From JAKAWQ01 sp963745975 (GTDB lineage: Bacteria > Pseudomonadota > Alphaproteobacteria > Acetobacterales > Acetobacteraceae), in assembly GCA_963745975.1 (NCBI GenBank), contig CAVUZJ010000010.1, positions 62,001 to 126,000 on the forward strand: a DNA stretch of 64,000 bases. The letters are read 5' to 3'. The notes under the pieces were generated by a model that was given only the letters and a program-made list of their open reading frames with translations, searched no databases and was not told the origin of the DNA. A program made the translations under genes and the position numbers. How positions within the stretch are numbered: the stretch's first letter is position 1; every line of letters starts with the position of its first letter. Positions 32,700-41,111 of the stretch are shown here, piece after piece.

Positions 32700-33560
32700 T
32701 CAGGCGACGGGCCCGGCGGCTGGTTGGGCGAGCAGGCGCCTTGTCGCCTCGAGCCCCTCGCGCGCCACTTCGAGGGGCGGGCGCGCCCAGAGCGCGGGAT
32801 TCGGCGCCTCGTAGCTCAGATATCCCGCATATCCCTTCTCCGCGAGCAGGCCGAGCACGTCGTGCCAGGCGACGACGCCCTGGCCGGGCGGCAGCCGGTC
32901 GGTCGGGCGCTTGACGCCGGTGACCGGGTTGGCGGGCACGTCGCTGTACTGGAAGACGAAGATGTCCTTCCCCGGCACGTCGGCGAAGCCGCGGCCGCCG
33001 GCGCCGCTGCGGGCCAGATGATAGGCGTCGAGCAGGAGGCCGCAATTGGGGCGATCGGCGGCCGCGACGAGCTCGCGCTGCACGGCGAGCTTGTTGATCA
33101 CGTCGTGCTGGGAATTGAACTCGATCGCAAGCCTGAGGCCGTGCTCGGCGGCGATTTCCGCGCCCGCGCGCAAGTTCGCGATCGCGTCGGCGAACGGGCC
33201 GGAATAGGGGCCGGGCGCGCTCATCAGCATCGTGCAGCCGAGTGCCACCGCATTGCGGCAGCTGAGGCGGAACACGTCGTAGAGGCGGCGGCTTTCCTCG
33301 CCGTGCGCGAAGAGCCAGCCATATTCGACGCCGAGCACGCCGACGGGGAGCCCGCCCGCGCGCACGAGCGTGAGCACGTCGTCATTGCTCATGCCGCGCT
33401 CGTTGCAGCGCTTGAAATCGGTCCAGCGCAGCTCCATCGCATCGAACCCCGCCGCCTTGGCGGCGGCGATCGCCGGGGCGAGCGGCGTGGTGTCGAGCGT
33501 CCAGGTGTGGAGCGCGAGCGGCGAAGCAGGTTTCGCCGGGACGTTCGGCTCAGCCGGCAT
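32700..33560 (-). CDS. sugar phosphate isomerase/epimerase-like TIM-barrel protein
   Basis: 286-residue xylose-isomerase-like TIM barrel (AP endonuclease 2 family). The metal-binding glutamate and aspartate positions are plausible in LRLAIEFNSQ (about residue 145), LLLDAYHLA (about 178) and the C-terminal YLSYEAPNP (about 258). These enzymes isomerise or epimerise small sugars and hydroxy-acids such as hydroxypyruvate. It overlaps the hydrolase gene upstream by 11 bases and belongs to the same operon. Confidence 0.82.
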   Translation of the reverse strand: MPAEPNVPAKPASPLALHTWTLDTTPLAPAIAAAKAAGFDAMELRWTDFKRCNERGMSNDDVLTLVRAGGLPVGVLGVEYGWLFAHGEESRRLYDVFRLSCRNAVALGCTMLMSAPGPYSGPFADAIANLRAGAEIAAEHGLRLAIEFNSQHDVINKLAVQRELVAAADRPNCGLLLDAYHLARSGAGGRGFADVPGKDIFVFQYSDVPANPVTGVKRPTDRLPPGQGVVAWHDVLGLLAEKGYAGYLSYEAPNPALWARPPLEVAREGLEATRRLLAQPAAGPVA

Positions 33561-34335
33561 GAGCGAGGAACTCCGCGAGGGTCGCATTGAAAAGGGCGGG
33601 TTGCTCGGTGCTGCTCTGGTGCGCGGCGTTCGGGATGCGCTTGAGCACCGCACCCCGGATGCCGAGTGCGAGCGTCTCGGCCATCGCGGGTGGCGTCGCC
33701 TCGTCCTGCTCGCCCACCATGACGAGGGTCGGGCAGGCGATCTCGGCCAGACGCGCCGAGACGTCGTAGCCGATGATCGCCTCGCAGCTTCCGATGAAGC
33801 CTTCCGCGGGCGTCGCCGCGATCAGCGCGCCGAGGCGCTCGGCGGTCGCGGGCTCGCGGGCGCGGAAGGGCGCGGTGAGCCAGCGGCCGAGCGTGCCCTC
33901 GCGCACCGCCTCCATCCCCTTGGTGCGGACGATGCCGATCCGCTCGCGCCAGGCGGCATGCGCCTCGGGCGGGTAACCGGCGGTGGTGTCGGCGAGCACG
34001 AGGCTGCGGACGAGGCGCGGATGGGCGAGCGCCAAGGTCAGCCCGATCATGCCGCCGAGCGAGATCCCGACCCAATGCGTCGACGCGATGCCGAGATTTC
34101 CGAGGTGCGCGGCGACGTCTTCGGCGAGGGCCGCCATCGAGTAGGGCGAAGGCTTCACCTCGCTTCTGCCGTGCCCGCGAATATCGAGGCTCAGCACACG
34201 GAAATCAGGTGCGAGCGCGCGCGCCTGCGCGGCGAGCAGCGAGTGGTCCGCGGCGAGCGAATGAACGACCGTGACCCAGGGGCCCTGGCCCTCGATGACG
34301 TGATGCAGCTTCGCGATGGTTGCGACCTCGCTCAT
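33550..34335 (-). CDS. alpha/beta hydrolase, enol-lactonase-like
   Basis: 261-residue alpha/beta-hydrolase similar to 3-oxoadipate enol-lactonase. The nucleophile elbow GISLGGMIG (serine about residue 93), the aspartate in VGEQDEATPP (about 212) and the histidine in NAAHQSS (about 240) form the triad. ATG 34335 is preceded by GAGGAGGGGAGGG. First gene of the hydroxylase operon, divergent from a GntR regulator, so it probably opens a lactone or ester in the same catabolic route. Confidence 0.86.
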   Translation of the reverse strand: MSEVATIAKLHHVIEGQGPWVTVVHSLAADHSLLAAQARALAPDFRVLSLDIRGHGRSEVKPSPYSMAALAEDVAAHLGNLGIASTHWVGISLGGMIGLTLALAHPRLVRSLVLADTTAGYPPEAHAAWRERIGIVRTKGMEAVREGTLGRWLTAPFRAREPATAERLGALIAATPAEGFIGSCEAIIGYDVSARLAEIACPTLVMVGEQDEATPPAMAETLALGIRGAVLKRIPNAAHQSSTEQPALFNATLAEFLAHAG

Positions 34336-34390
34336 CCCTCCCCTCCTCACCGGCGGCCGCTGCCGCCATGGGCACCGCTACAGTCCGCGC

Positions 34391-34420
34391 TTGTTAAGTC
34401 ATCTTAGGACGTATTATAGT
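34391..34420 (+). promoter_or_regulatory. candidate promoter between GntR gene and hydrolase operon
   Basis: TTGTTA (34391-34396) and TATAGT (34415-34420) separated by 18 bases in an AT-rich island. TAAG-TCAT-CTTA (34395-34406) is a short inverted repeat inside the spacer that could bind the GntR protein. Confidence 0.4.
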
Positions 34421-34525
34421 TGCCCGTCAATCAAGCGCCCCATTGCAACCGGGCCCGAAACGTCCACGTCCCTTGGCGAGCCGAACCCGCACCTCTCAGG
34501 CACTGCCCCGGAATTGCGTGTCACG

Positions 34526-35341
34526 ATGCCAGAGTTTCCCGAACGACCGCTCGACCCCGCCGCCTCGACGCCGCTCTGGCTCCAGCTCAAGCATGCGCTG
34601 CGCGATCTCGTCACCTTCCACCTCAAGGACGGCGACCGGGTTCCGAGCGAAACCGAATTGTGCCGGCGCTACCACCTCTCGCGCGTGACGGTTCGCCAGG
34701 CGATCACCTCGCTGGTGGACGAGGGGCTGCTCTTGCGCCAGCAGGGCCGCGGCACCTTTGTCCGCGCCGCCCGGCTCACCGAGCTGCTTTCGGAATCGCC
34801 GCACTTCCTGCTCGGCGGGTTCGACGCCGCCGACCCCGCACAGATCCGCCTCTTCAGCGTCGAGCAGGTGGCGCTGCCGGACTGGATCGCCGCCAAGCCC
34901 GGGATGGCGGGCGGGGGACCGGCGTTCAAGATCCGCAAGGTGCTCGCAAGCGGCGGCGAGCCCGTCGCCTCGCGCACCAGCTACGTGCCGGCGCGGCTGG
35001 TGCCCGGGCTCCTCTCCGCGGACCTCCGCCAGCCGCTGGTGCGCACGCTCGAGGAGGTGTTCGCGCTCCGGCCGCAGGAGGCCGAGGAGACCATGGCGTT
35101 CATCATCGCCGACGAGTTCCGCGCCCATATGCTGGGCGTCGCCATCGATCACCCACTGATCCTCGTCGAACGGATCGTCCGGCTCGCCGACGGGGAGGCG
35201 GTGGAATGCTCGCGCACCTTCTACAAGGCGGACCGGTTCCAGTTCCACCGCGTGCTGCGCCGGCCGGACTTGGGCGAGGGCTCGCATTGGATCGCCGGCA
35301 CGGCGCAGGGTGCCGAACTCAGCGCGATCGGGATTCTTTAG
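34526..35341 (+). CDS. GntR-family regulator, HutC/UTRA type
   Basis: 271 residues: winged helix (about 15-85) with RVPSETELCRRYHLSRVTVRQAI and the wing LLLRQQGRGTFV, then a UTRA ligand-binding domain (about 100-265). The ligand in this subgroup is usually a pathway intermediate. It is divergent from the hydrolase/isomerase/Kelch/hydroxylase operon and the best candidate for its repressor. Its 3' end overlaps the convergent dehydrogenase gene by 4 bases. Confidence 0.88.
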   Translation: MPEFPERPLDPAASTPLWLQLKHALRDLVTFHLKDGDRVPSETELCRRYHLSRVTVRQAITSLVDEGLLLRQQGRGTFVRAARLTELLSESPHFLLGGFDAADPAQIRLFSVEQVALPDWIAAKPGMAGGGPAFKIRKVLASGGEPVASRTSYVPARLVPGLLSADLRQPLVRTLEEVFALRPQEAEETMAFIIADEFRAHMLGVAIDHPLILVERIVRLADGEAVECSRTFYKADRFQFHRVLRRPDLGEGSHWIAGTAQGAELSAIGIL

Positions 35342-36408
35342 CTACCGGCAACCGCCTCGGCGAGCGCTTTGCCCACGTCCGCGGTGGCGGCCTGGCCGCC
35401 CATGTCGCGCGTGCGGGGACCGCCCTCGCCGAGGAGCTTCTCGATCGCGGTGACGATCGCGGCGGCCGCGTCGGGCTCGCCGAGATGTTCGAGCATCATG
35501 GCACCCGACCAGATCTGGCCGATCGGGTTGCAGATTTTCTTCCCCGCGATGTCCGGCGCCGAGCCGTGGACCGGCTCGAACATCGAGGGAAAGACCCGCT
35601 CGGGGTTGATGTTCGCGGAAGGGGCGATGCCGATCGAGCCGGCGACGGCGGGGCCGAGATCGGAGAGGATGTCGCCGAAGAGGTTGGAGCCCACCACGAC
35701 GTCGAACCAGTCCGGATGCTGGACGAACTGCGCGGTCAGGATGTCGATGTGGAACTGGTCCGTGCGCACGTCCGGGAATTCCGCGCCGACGGCGCGGAAG
35801 CGCTCGTCCCAGTACGGCATCGTGAAGGTGATGCCGTTCGACTTGGTGGCCGAGGTCAAATGTTTCTTCGGCCGCGATCGGGCGAGCGCGAAGGCGTAGC
35901 GCAGCACGCGATCGACGCCGTGGCGGGTGAAGACGCTCTGCTGGGTGACGAACTCGCGCTCGGTGCCGGCGAACATCCGCCCGCCGGTGCTGCTGTATTC
36001 GCCTTCGGTGTTCTCGCGCACCACGTAGAAATCGATCTCGGCCGGGGTGCGGTTCGCGAGCGGGGTTTTGACGCCCGGGAGCAGCCGGCACGGGCGGAGG
36101 TTGACGTACTGGTCGAACTGGCGGCGGAGCGGGATCAGGAGACCCCAGAGGGAGACGTGATCGGGCACGCCGGGCCAGCCGACGGCACCCAAGAAGATCG
36201 CGTCGCTCTCCTTGAGCTGGTCGATCCCGTCCTCGGGCATCATCGCGCCGGTGCGCTCGTAGCGCTCGCAGGACCAGTCGTACTCGGTGCCGGCGAGCTC
36301 GAAGCCGAAGCGGCGGGCGGCGGCGTCCAGCACGCGCAACCCCTCCGGCACCGTCTCCTTGCCGATCCCGTCCCCCGCGATCACCGCGATCCGGTAGCGC
36401 CTTGCCAT
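35338..36408 (-). CDS. tartrate dehydrogenase / isopropylmalate dehydrogenase family
   Basis: 356-residue NAD-dependent beta-decarboxylating dehydrogenase. It has the metal/substrate residues of the family (RENTEGEYSS, SNLFGDILSDLGPAVAGSIG and the nucleotide-binding EPVHGSAPDIAGK near residue 280). The sequence around RYERTGAMMPEDG and VSLWGLLIPLRRQFDQYVNLRPCRLLPGV fits tartrate/D-malate dehydrogenases better than LeuB. It probably oxidises tartrate or D-malate to hydroxypyruvate- or pyruvate-level products. ATG 36408 has GGGAGAG upstream. Divergent from pyrE. Confidence 0.85.
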   Translation of the reverse strand: MARRYRIAVIAGDGIGKETVPEGLRVLDAAARRFGFELAGTEYDWSCERYERTGAMMPEDGIDQLKESDAIFLGAVGWPGVPDHVSLWGLLIPLRRQFDQYVNLRPCRLLPGVKTPLANRTPAEIDFYVVRENTEGEYSSTGGRMFAGTEREFVTQQSVFTRHGVDRVLRYAFALARSRPKKHLTSATKSNGITFTMPYWDERFRAVGAEFPDVRTDQFHIDILTAQFVQHPDWFDVVVGSNLFGDILSDLGPAVAGSIGIAPSANINPERVFPSMFEPVHGSAPDIAGKKICNPIGQIWSGAMMLEHLGEPDAAAAIVTAIEKLLGEGGPRTRDMGGQAATADVGKALAEAVAGS

Positions 36409-36531
36409 GCGAGCTCTCCCTCGGTGCGGCGGCAAGCTGCCGAGAGGCCGGCCCAGCGTCAACCTTCCGTCAGGACGATGGACGGAATCCCCGGCCGGGC
36501 GCTACGAAGGCGGGGGCAGCGGGAGGCAAGG

Positions 36532-37257
36532 ATGGCGGGGATCGGAACGAGCGATTGGGACCGCGATGCGGCGCTGGCGACCGCGCGCATTCTGCTCGAG
36601 ATCAAGGCGGTCAATTTCCGGCCGGAGGAGCCCTATACCTTCACCTCGGGCTGGGCCTCGCCGGTCTATATCGATTGCCGGCGCATCATTTATTTCCCCC
36701 GCGCGCGGGCGCGCATCTGCGAGCTGGCGGTCGAGAAGATCGGCAGGCATATCGGGTTCGAAACGATCGAGGTGGTGGCAGGCGGCGAGACGGCGGGCAT
36801 TCCCTTCGCCGCCTGGATCGCGGACCGGATGCTGGCGCCGATGGCCTATGTGCGCAAGCGTCCGAAAGGGTTCGGGCGGAACTCGCTGATCGAGGGCGAT
36901 GTTCCGGAGGGGAAAGAGACGCTCCTGGTCGAGGACCTCACCACCGACGGACAGTCCAAGATCCAGTTCACCGAGGCGCTGCGCGGCGCCGGTGCCGTCG
37001 TCAACCACGCTTTCGTCGTCTTTTTCTACGGCGTCTTCCCCGGCAGCCTCGAGACGCTGCGCACCATGGGCATCACGCTGCACCATCTCTGCACTTGGTG
37101 GGACGTGCTCGAGGCGTGCAAGGACCGGCCCTATTTCGCCGACACGGCGCTCGCCGAGGTGCGGCGCTTTCTGGAGGACCCGATGGCGTGGTCGGCGGCG
37201 CACGGCGGCGTGGCGAGCGCGGAGGAAGCGGCGGCGCGCAAGGCCGCCAACGCGTGA
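36532..37257 (+). CDS. pyrE: orotate phosphoribosyltransferase
   Basis: 241-residue OPRTase converting orotate and PRPP to OMP in pyrimidine synthesis. The PRPP-binding motif LLVEDLTTDGQSK is at about residues 130-142, the conserved KRPKGFG loop near 115, and YTFTSGWASPVYIDCRR near the N-terminus. This is the longer alphaproteobacterial form. Single gene by spacing; GGGAGGCAAGG precedes ATG 36532. Confidence 0.93.
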   Translation: MAGIGTSDWDRDAALATARILLEIKAVNFRPEEPYTFTSGWASPVYIDCRRIIYFPRARARICELAVEKIGRHIGFETIEVVAGGETAGIPFAAWIADRMLAPMAYVRKRPKGFGRNSLIEGDVPEGKETLLVEDLTTDGQSKIQFTEALRGAGAVVNHAFVVFFYGVFPGSLETLRTMGITLHHLCTWWDVLEACKDRPYFADTALAEVRRFLEDPMAWSAAHGGVASAEEAAARKAANA

Positions 37258-37266
37258 GGTGCGCGC

Positions 37267-38163
37267 TCAGAGGAGTGGGGGAAATCCGTAGAGCATGACC
37301 GGATTCTCGGCGAGGATGCGGCGGTGGAGCGCGGCCTCCGGCGCCCAGGTACCGAGCAGATCGAGCAGCTCGCCGTCGTCCGGCATCGTGCGCATGTAGC
37401 TCGGGTGCGGCCAGTCCGTGCCCCAGAGGCAGCGCTCGGGCGCCGCCGCGATCAGGGCTTTCGCCATGGGCGCGACATCGGCGAAGGGATAGCCCGCCGC
37501 CGAGCTTCGGTAGCCGCAGAGCTTCACCCAGGCGCGCCCGCCTTCGAGCAGGCGAAGGAGGGCACGGAACTCAGGATGATCGACGCCCTTCGCGGTGGAA
37601 ATCCCGCCCATATGGTCGATCACCACCGGCAGGCCGAGGCCGGGAAGCGCGGGCGCAAGCTCCGCGAGCTGCTCGCCGTGCACGTAGAGTTGCAAATTCC
37701 ACCCGAGCGGGGCGATGCGTCGGGCGAGCGTATGGAGCTGCTCGAGCGGCGTGCCGTTGCCGCTCACGGCGTTGAAGCGCACGCCGCGCGCGCCCGCCTC
37801 ATGCATCCGGCGGAGCTCGTGCGGCGCCGCCTGATCGTCGATCACCACGACCGCCCGCGCGCGCGCCTGGCCGAAGCGCGCGACCGCGTCGAGCGTGCAC
37901 GCATTGTCCGTGCCGTAGATCGAGGGCTGGACCACCGCCATCCGCTCGAGCCCGAGCGTGGCCGCGAGTGCGAGATATTGCTCGACCGGCGCTTCGGGCG
38001 GGGTATAGCTGCGGCCGGGGCTCAACCTGTAGCGCGCGTGCGGCCCGAAAATATGGAAATGACAATCCGTGCTGCCGGGCGGGGCCTTCAGCTTGGGCGT
38101 TGCGATGTGCGCGCGGGGCGCCTGGCAGCCGCGCACTTCAGGATTTTTCTCCGCCTGAACCAC
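37267..38163 (-). CDS. amidohydrolase, 2-pyrone-4,6-dicarboxylate lactonase type
   Basis: 298-residue TIM-barrel hydrolase of the amidohydrolase_2/LigI group. The first metal motif is TDCHFHIFGP (about residues 30-39), then RGVRFNAVSG, VVIDHMGG (about 180) and CLWGTDWPHPS (about 250), which fit lactone hydrolases. GTG 38163 follows AGGGGAGGGG; the longer frame upstream shows no homology-like features. Substrate is probably a carboxylated lactone from aromatic or sugar-acid catabolism. Confidence 0.86.
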   Translation of the reverse strand: MVQAEKNPEVRGCQAPRAHIATPKLKAPPGSTDCHFHIFGPHARYRLSPGRSYTPPEAPVEQYLALAATLGLERMAVVQPSIYGTDNACTLDAVARFGQARARAVVVIDDQAAPHELRRMHEAGARGVRFNAVSGNGTPLEQLHTLARRIAPLGWNLQLYVHGEQLAELAPALPGLGLPVVIDHMGGISTAKGVDHPEFRALLRLLEGGRAWVKLCGYRSSAAGYPFADVAPMAKALIAAAPERCLWGTDWPHPSYMRTMPDDGELLDLLGTWAPEAALHRRILAENPVMLYGFPPLL

Positions 38164-38280
38164 GGCACCCCTCCCCTGCACGCCGAACCGTCCGACCTTT
38201 CCAGCGCGCCGGGCCTCCGTCAAGCAAGGCCGGCTTGACGCCGTGCTTCGCCCGGGGTTGGCTCGCTCGGGAGAAACGCC

Positions 38281-39666
38281 ATGCCGGACAATCTATTCCG
38301 TGTCGGGAACGGTGCCGGGTTCTCCGGCGACCGGATCGATGCGCCGATCCCGGTGGTGCGCACGCTGATCGCGAAGGGCGGGCCGGCGGCCCTGTTCCTC
38401 GAAGTGCTGGCCGAGCGGACGATCGCGCTCGCGCAGCTCGAGAAGCGGCGCGACCCCGATGCGGGATACGAGCCGATGCTGGAGCGGCTGCTGGCGCCGA
38501 TCCTCGCCGATTGCGCGGCGCATCGGATTCCGATCCTCGGCAATTTCGGTGCGGCCAATCCTCCGGCGGCGGCGCGCGCGCTCGCGCGGCTTGCCTTGCG
38601 GCTCGGGCTCGCGGAGCTGCGCATCGCCGTGATCTCGGGCGACGACGTGAAGGGCAAAATTCCTCTCGATGCGGCGGAAGTGATCGAATCGGACGCCTCG
38701 ATCGCTGCGGATCCCGCCACGATGATCTCGGCCAACGCCTATCTCGGTGCCATGCCCCTCGCCGCCGCACTGCTGCGCGGCGCGGACATCGTGATCGCCG
38801 GGCGCGTCGCGGATCCCGCGCTCGCGCTGGCGCCGATGATCGCGCACTTCGGCTGGAATGCAACGGATTGGCAGCGCCTCGCCGCCGGCGTCACCGCGGG
38901 ACACCTGCTCGAATGCGGCGCGCAGGTGACCGGCGGGGTGTTCTACGATCCGGGCTTCAAGGATATCCCGGATCCCGCGAATATCGGCTTCCCGATTGCC
39001 GAAATCGATGCAAGAGGCAATCTCGTCATCACCAAGGCGGACGACACCGGCGGGCTGGTCGATCTCCGCACCGTCAAGGAGCAGCTCCTCTACGAGGTGC
39101 ACGATCCCGCCGCCTACATCACACCCGACGTCGTGCTCGACATTTCCGAGGTCCGGCTTGCGCAAGTCGGGCCCGACCGCGTCGCCGTCTCGGGCATGCG
39201 CGGGCACAAGGCGCCGGTGACGCTGAAGGTCACGGCCTGCTACGAAGCGGGCTTTCTCGGCGAGGGTGAGATCTCGCTCGCCGGACCGAACGCGCTCGCA
39301 CGCGCCCGGCTCGCGGGCCAGGTGCTGAAGGAAAGAATCAACCGGCGCGGGCTGCCCGTGCGCGCGCGCGTCGATCTCATCGGCATCGCAAGCGTGCACG
39401 ATGACGATACGGGCACGCTCGGCCGCGCCTACTCCGGCCCCGAACCGGAGGAAGTGCGCGTGCGGCTCGCGGTCGCGGGCGAGGCACGCGACACGGTCGA
39501 GCAGGCGGTGCGCGAGGTGCTCGCGATGCTCTGCTGCGGACCGGCGGGATCGAGCGGCGCACGCCTCCGCACCGTGCCGCGGATCGTCACCCGCTCTTTC
39601 CTCGTGCCGCGCGGTTCCGTGCCGACCGAAATCGCCCTCCATCGCGCCTCGGAGCTCGCGCCATGA
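38281..39666 (+). CDS. AtuA-family protein (DUF1446)
   Basis: 461-residue protein of the acyclic terpene utilization AtuA family. The N-terminus has FRVGNGAGFSGDRIDAPIPVV, the middle has ADIVIAGRVADPALALAPMIAHFGW, and PDVVLDISEVRL and GVFYDPGFKDIP follow. AtuA itself is linked to citronellol/geraniol degradation, but many relatives lie in other organic-acid loci and no acyl-CoA carboxylase genes are adjacent here. The next gene, overlapping by 4 bases, supplies the C-terminal domain that is fused in true AtuA. Exact reaction unknown. Confidence 0.85.
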   Translation: MPDNLFRVGNGAGFSGDRIDAPIPVVRTLIAKGGPAALFLEVLAERTIALAQLEKRRDPDAGYEPMLERLLAPILADCAAHRIPILGNFGAANPPAAARALARLALRLGLAELRIAVISGDDVKGKIPLDAAEVIESDASIAADPATMISANAYLGAMPLAAALLRGADIVIAGRVADPALALAPMIAHFGWNATDWQRLAAGVTAGHLLECGAQVTGGVFYDPGFKDIPDPANIGFPIAEIDARGNLVITKADDTGGLVDLRTVKEQLLYEVHDPAAYITPDVVLDISEVRLAQVGPDRVAVSGMRGHKAPVTLKVTACYEAGFLGEGEISLAGPNALARARLAGQVLKERINRRGLPVRARVDLIGIASVHDDDTGTLGRAYSGPEPEEVRVRLAVAGEARDTVEQAVREVLAMLCCGPAGSSGARLRTVPRIVTRSFLVPRGSVPTEIALHRASELAP

Positions 39667-40049
39667 GCGCCGGCCGCGTCCGCGTGAGCCTGCACGACAT
39701 CGCGCACGCGCGCGCCGGCGACAAAGGCAACCGGCTTAATATCAGCCTCATCCCCTACAACGCCGCGTTCTACCCTGTGCTCGCGGAACAGGTGACGGAG
39801 GAACGCGTGCTCTCCCTCTTCAACCACCGCGGCGCAACCCGCGTCACACGCTACGATCTTCCCTCGATCGCCGCCTTCAACTTCGTGGTCGACGACGTGC
39901 TCGAGGGCGGGGTGAACAGCAGCCTGAACCTCGACGGCCACGGCAAATCCAACTCGTTCCGCCTGCTGTCGCTCACCATCGACGTGCCGGCCAACCTGAA
40001 GGAAGCAAGGCCAGGGGACGCTGTCCCCTGGACCCCTGCCAAGGGCTGA
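39663..40049 (+). CDS. AtuA-related small subunit
   Basis: 128-residue protein matching the C-terminal domain of AtuA proteins (LHDIAHARAGDKGNRLNISLIPY, YDLPSIAAFNFVVDDVL and SLNLDGHGKSNS). ATGA overlap with the large subunit indicates a two-part enzyme. The last 16 residues or so (from KEARPGDAV onward) are encoded by palindromic repeat copy 2, so the original stop codon was probably displaced by insertion. Confidence 0.85.
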   Translation: MSAGRVRVSLHDIAHARAGDKGNRLNISLIPYNAAFYPVLAEQVTEERVLSLFNHRGATRVTRYDLPSIAAFNFVVDDVLEGGVNSSLNLDGHGKSNSFRLLSLTIDVPANLKEARPGDAVPWTPAKG

Positions 40050-40068
40050 GCCCCCTTGGTCTTGCTTG
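40004..40068. repeat. composite palindromic repeat, shortened copy 2
   Basis: Left end AAGCAAGGCCAGGGG and right end CCCCTTGGTCTTGCTT form imperfect terminal inverted repeats. The first hairpin CCAGGGGAC/GTCCCCTGG (40012-40032) is identical to that of copy 1. CCAAGGGCTGAGCCC then runs directly into CCTTGG, as if the second and last hairpins were joined by deletion of the centre. It lies between convergent genes. Confidence 0.75.
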
Positions 40069-40069
40069 C

Positions 40070-40939
40070 TTAAGGCTGGGCGGAGGGTGGGGCGGCGCCC
40101 TTGATTTGGGTGCGGTGCATGATGCGTCGGGCGGATGCGTCGAATGGGTCGCGCCGGTGCATGGTGCAGCGATTGTCCCAGAGCACCAGGTCGCCGACCT
40201 GCCAGCGGTGGCGCCAGGCGATGCTCGGCTGTGTCGCGAATGTCCAGATTTCGTTGAGCAGGGCTTCGGAGTTGGCGAGGCTTAGGCCGTCGATATAGGC
40301 GTTGCGGCGGCGGCCGAGGTAGAGCATGCGACGGCCGGTCTCGGGGTGTTGGCAGACGAGCGGGTGGAGGCGGCCGGGTGCCGTGCGCGGATCGTCGGTG
40401 GGTGTCACGCCGGCGCGGACGTAGCCGCCGCTGTTGTAGGTGCCGTCGTGCTTGACGCGGAGGCCGGCGAGGCGCGCTTGCAGAGGAGCGGGCAGGCTTT
40501 CGTAGGCGGCGTACATGTCGGAGAACCAGGTATCACCGCCTTGGGGCGGGATTTCGAGCGCGTAGAGCATGCTCGCCTTGGGCGGCTTCTCCAGGTACGA
40601 CATGTCGGTGTGCCAGACGGCCTCGCCGGCGCCGAGGCTGCCGATCGGCTGGCCGTCCGCGCCGAGCACGTTGGAGACGACGTAGATTTCCGGGTGGCCG
40701 GCGACGAAGCGCTGGCCGTTTTCCTGCACTGGCGCGAAGTCGAGATCGCCGAAGCGGCGGCTGAAGGCGATGAGGTCGGCGTCGGTGAGACGCTGGCCGC
40801 GGAAGAGCAGGACCGAGTGGGCGAGCCAGGCGGCGTGGAGCGCGGCGAAAGCGGCATCGTCGAGATCGCGGAGGTCGATCCCGGGCATTTCGGCCCCGAG
40901 GAGGGAGCGTCCGCGGGGCGGCGATGTCGCGGCTTGCAT
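40070..40939 (-). CDS. TauD/TfdA-family dioxygenase (second copy)
   Basis: 289-residue Fe(II)/2OG dioxygenase. H and D of the triad are in AVWHTDMSYLEKPP (about residues 108-112) and the distal histidine is in CTMHRRDPF (about 261). WDNRCTMHRRDPFD followed by RRIMHRTQIKG is typical of TauD/TfdA. It is only distantly similar to the TauD gene at 187-1068. ATG 40939 has GGAGG 8 bases upstream. Substrate unknown. Confidence 0.9.
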   Translation of the reverse strand: MQAATSPPRGRSLLGAEMPGIDLRDLDDAAFAALHAAWLAHSVLLFRGQRLTDADLIAFSRRFGDLDFAPVQENGQRFVAGHPEIYVVSNVLGADGQPIGSLGAGEAVWHTDMSYLEKPPKASMLYALEIPPQGGDTWFSDMYAAYESLPAPLQARLAGLRVKHDGTYNSGGYVRAGVTPTDDPRTAPGRLHPLVCQHPETGRRMLYLGRRRNAYIDGLSLANSEALLNEIWTFATQPSIAWRHRWQVGDLVLWDNRCTMHRRDPFDASARRIMHRTQIKGAAPPSAQP

Positions 40940-40992
40940 GGGCGTCCTCCGCTCTTTGCCGGGGGATTGTAGCAGCCGGCCGGCGGTTTCGG

Positions 40993-41021
40993 TTGACATT
41001 TTGGGCGCGGGAGGGCATGGG
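40993..41021 (+). promoter_or_regulatory. candidate promoter of the argD-type operon
   Basis: TTGACA at 40993-40998, a consensus -35 element, with a weak -10 (CATGGG, 41016-41021) after 17 bases. This would start the RNA close to the leader-peptide ATG at 41028. Confidence 0.4.
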
Positions 41022-41027
41022 GCGCGC

Positions 41028-41111
41028 ATGCAGTGCGTGTCCCCGAGGGAGATCCTGGTTCGCCGACGTCGCCGCCTTCGGGCGAGGGCGTCGGGTCACT
41101 GCGCGCTGTAG
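41028..41111 (+). CDS. arginine-rich leader peptide, 27 residues
   Basis: Short reading frame with ATG 41028 and TAG 41109-41111. It has five consecutive arginine codons (41061-41075: CGC CGA CGT CGC CGC) and three more (41046, 41079, 41085), so 8 of 27 residues are arginine. It sits before mutually exclusive hairpins and an aminotransferase gene of the acetylornithine type. That is the arrangement expected for ribosome-mediated attenuation sensing arginyl-tRNA. No ribosome site is obvious; a leaderless start would fit the promoter position. Confidence 0.6.
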   Translation: MQCVSPREILVRRRRRLRARASGHCAL

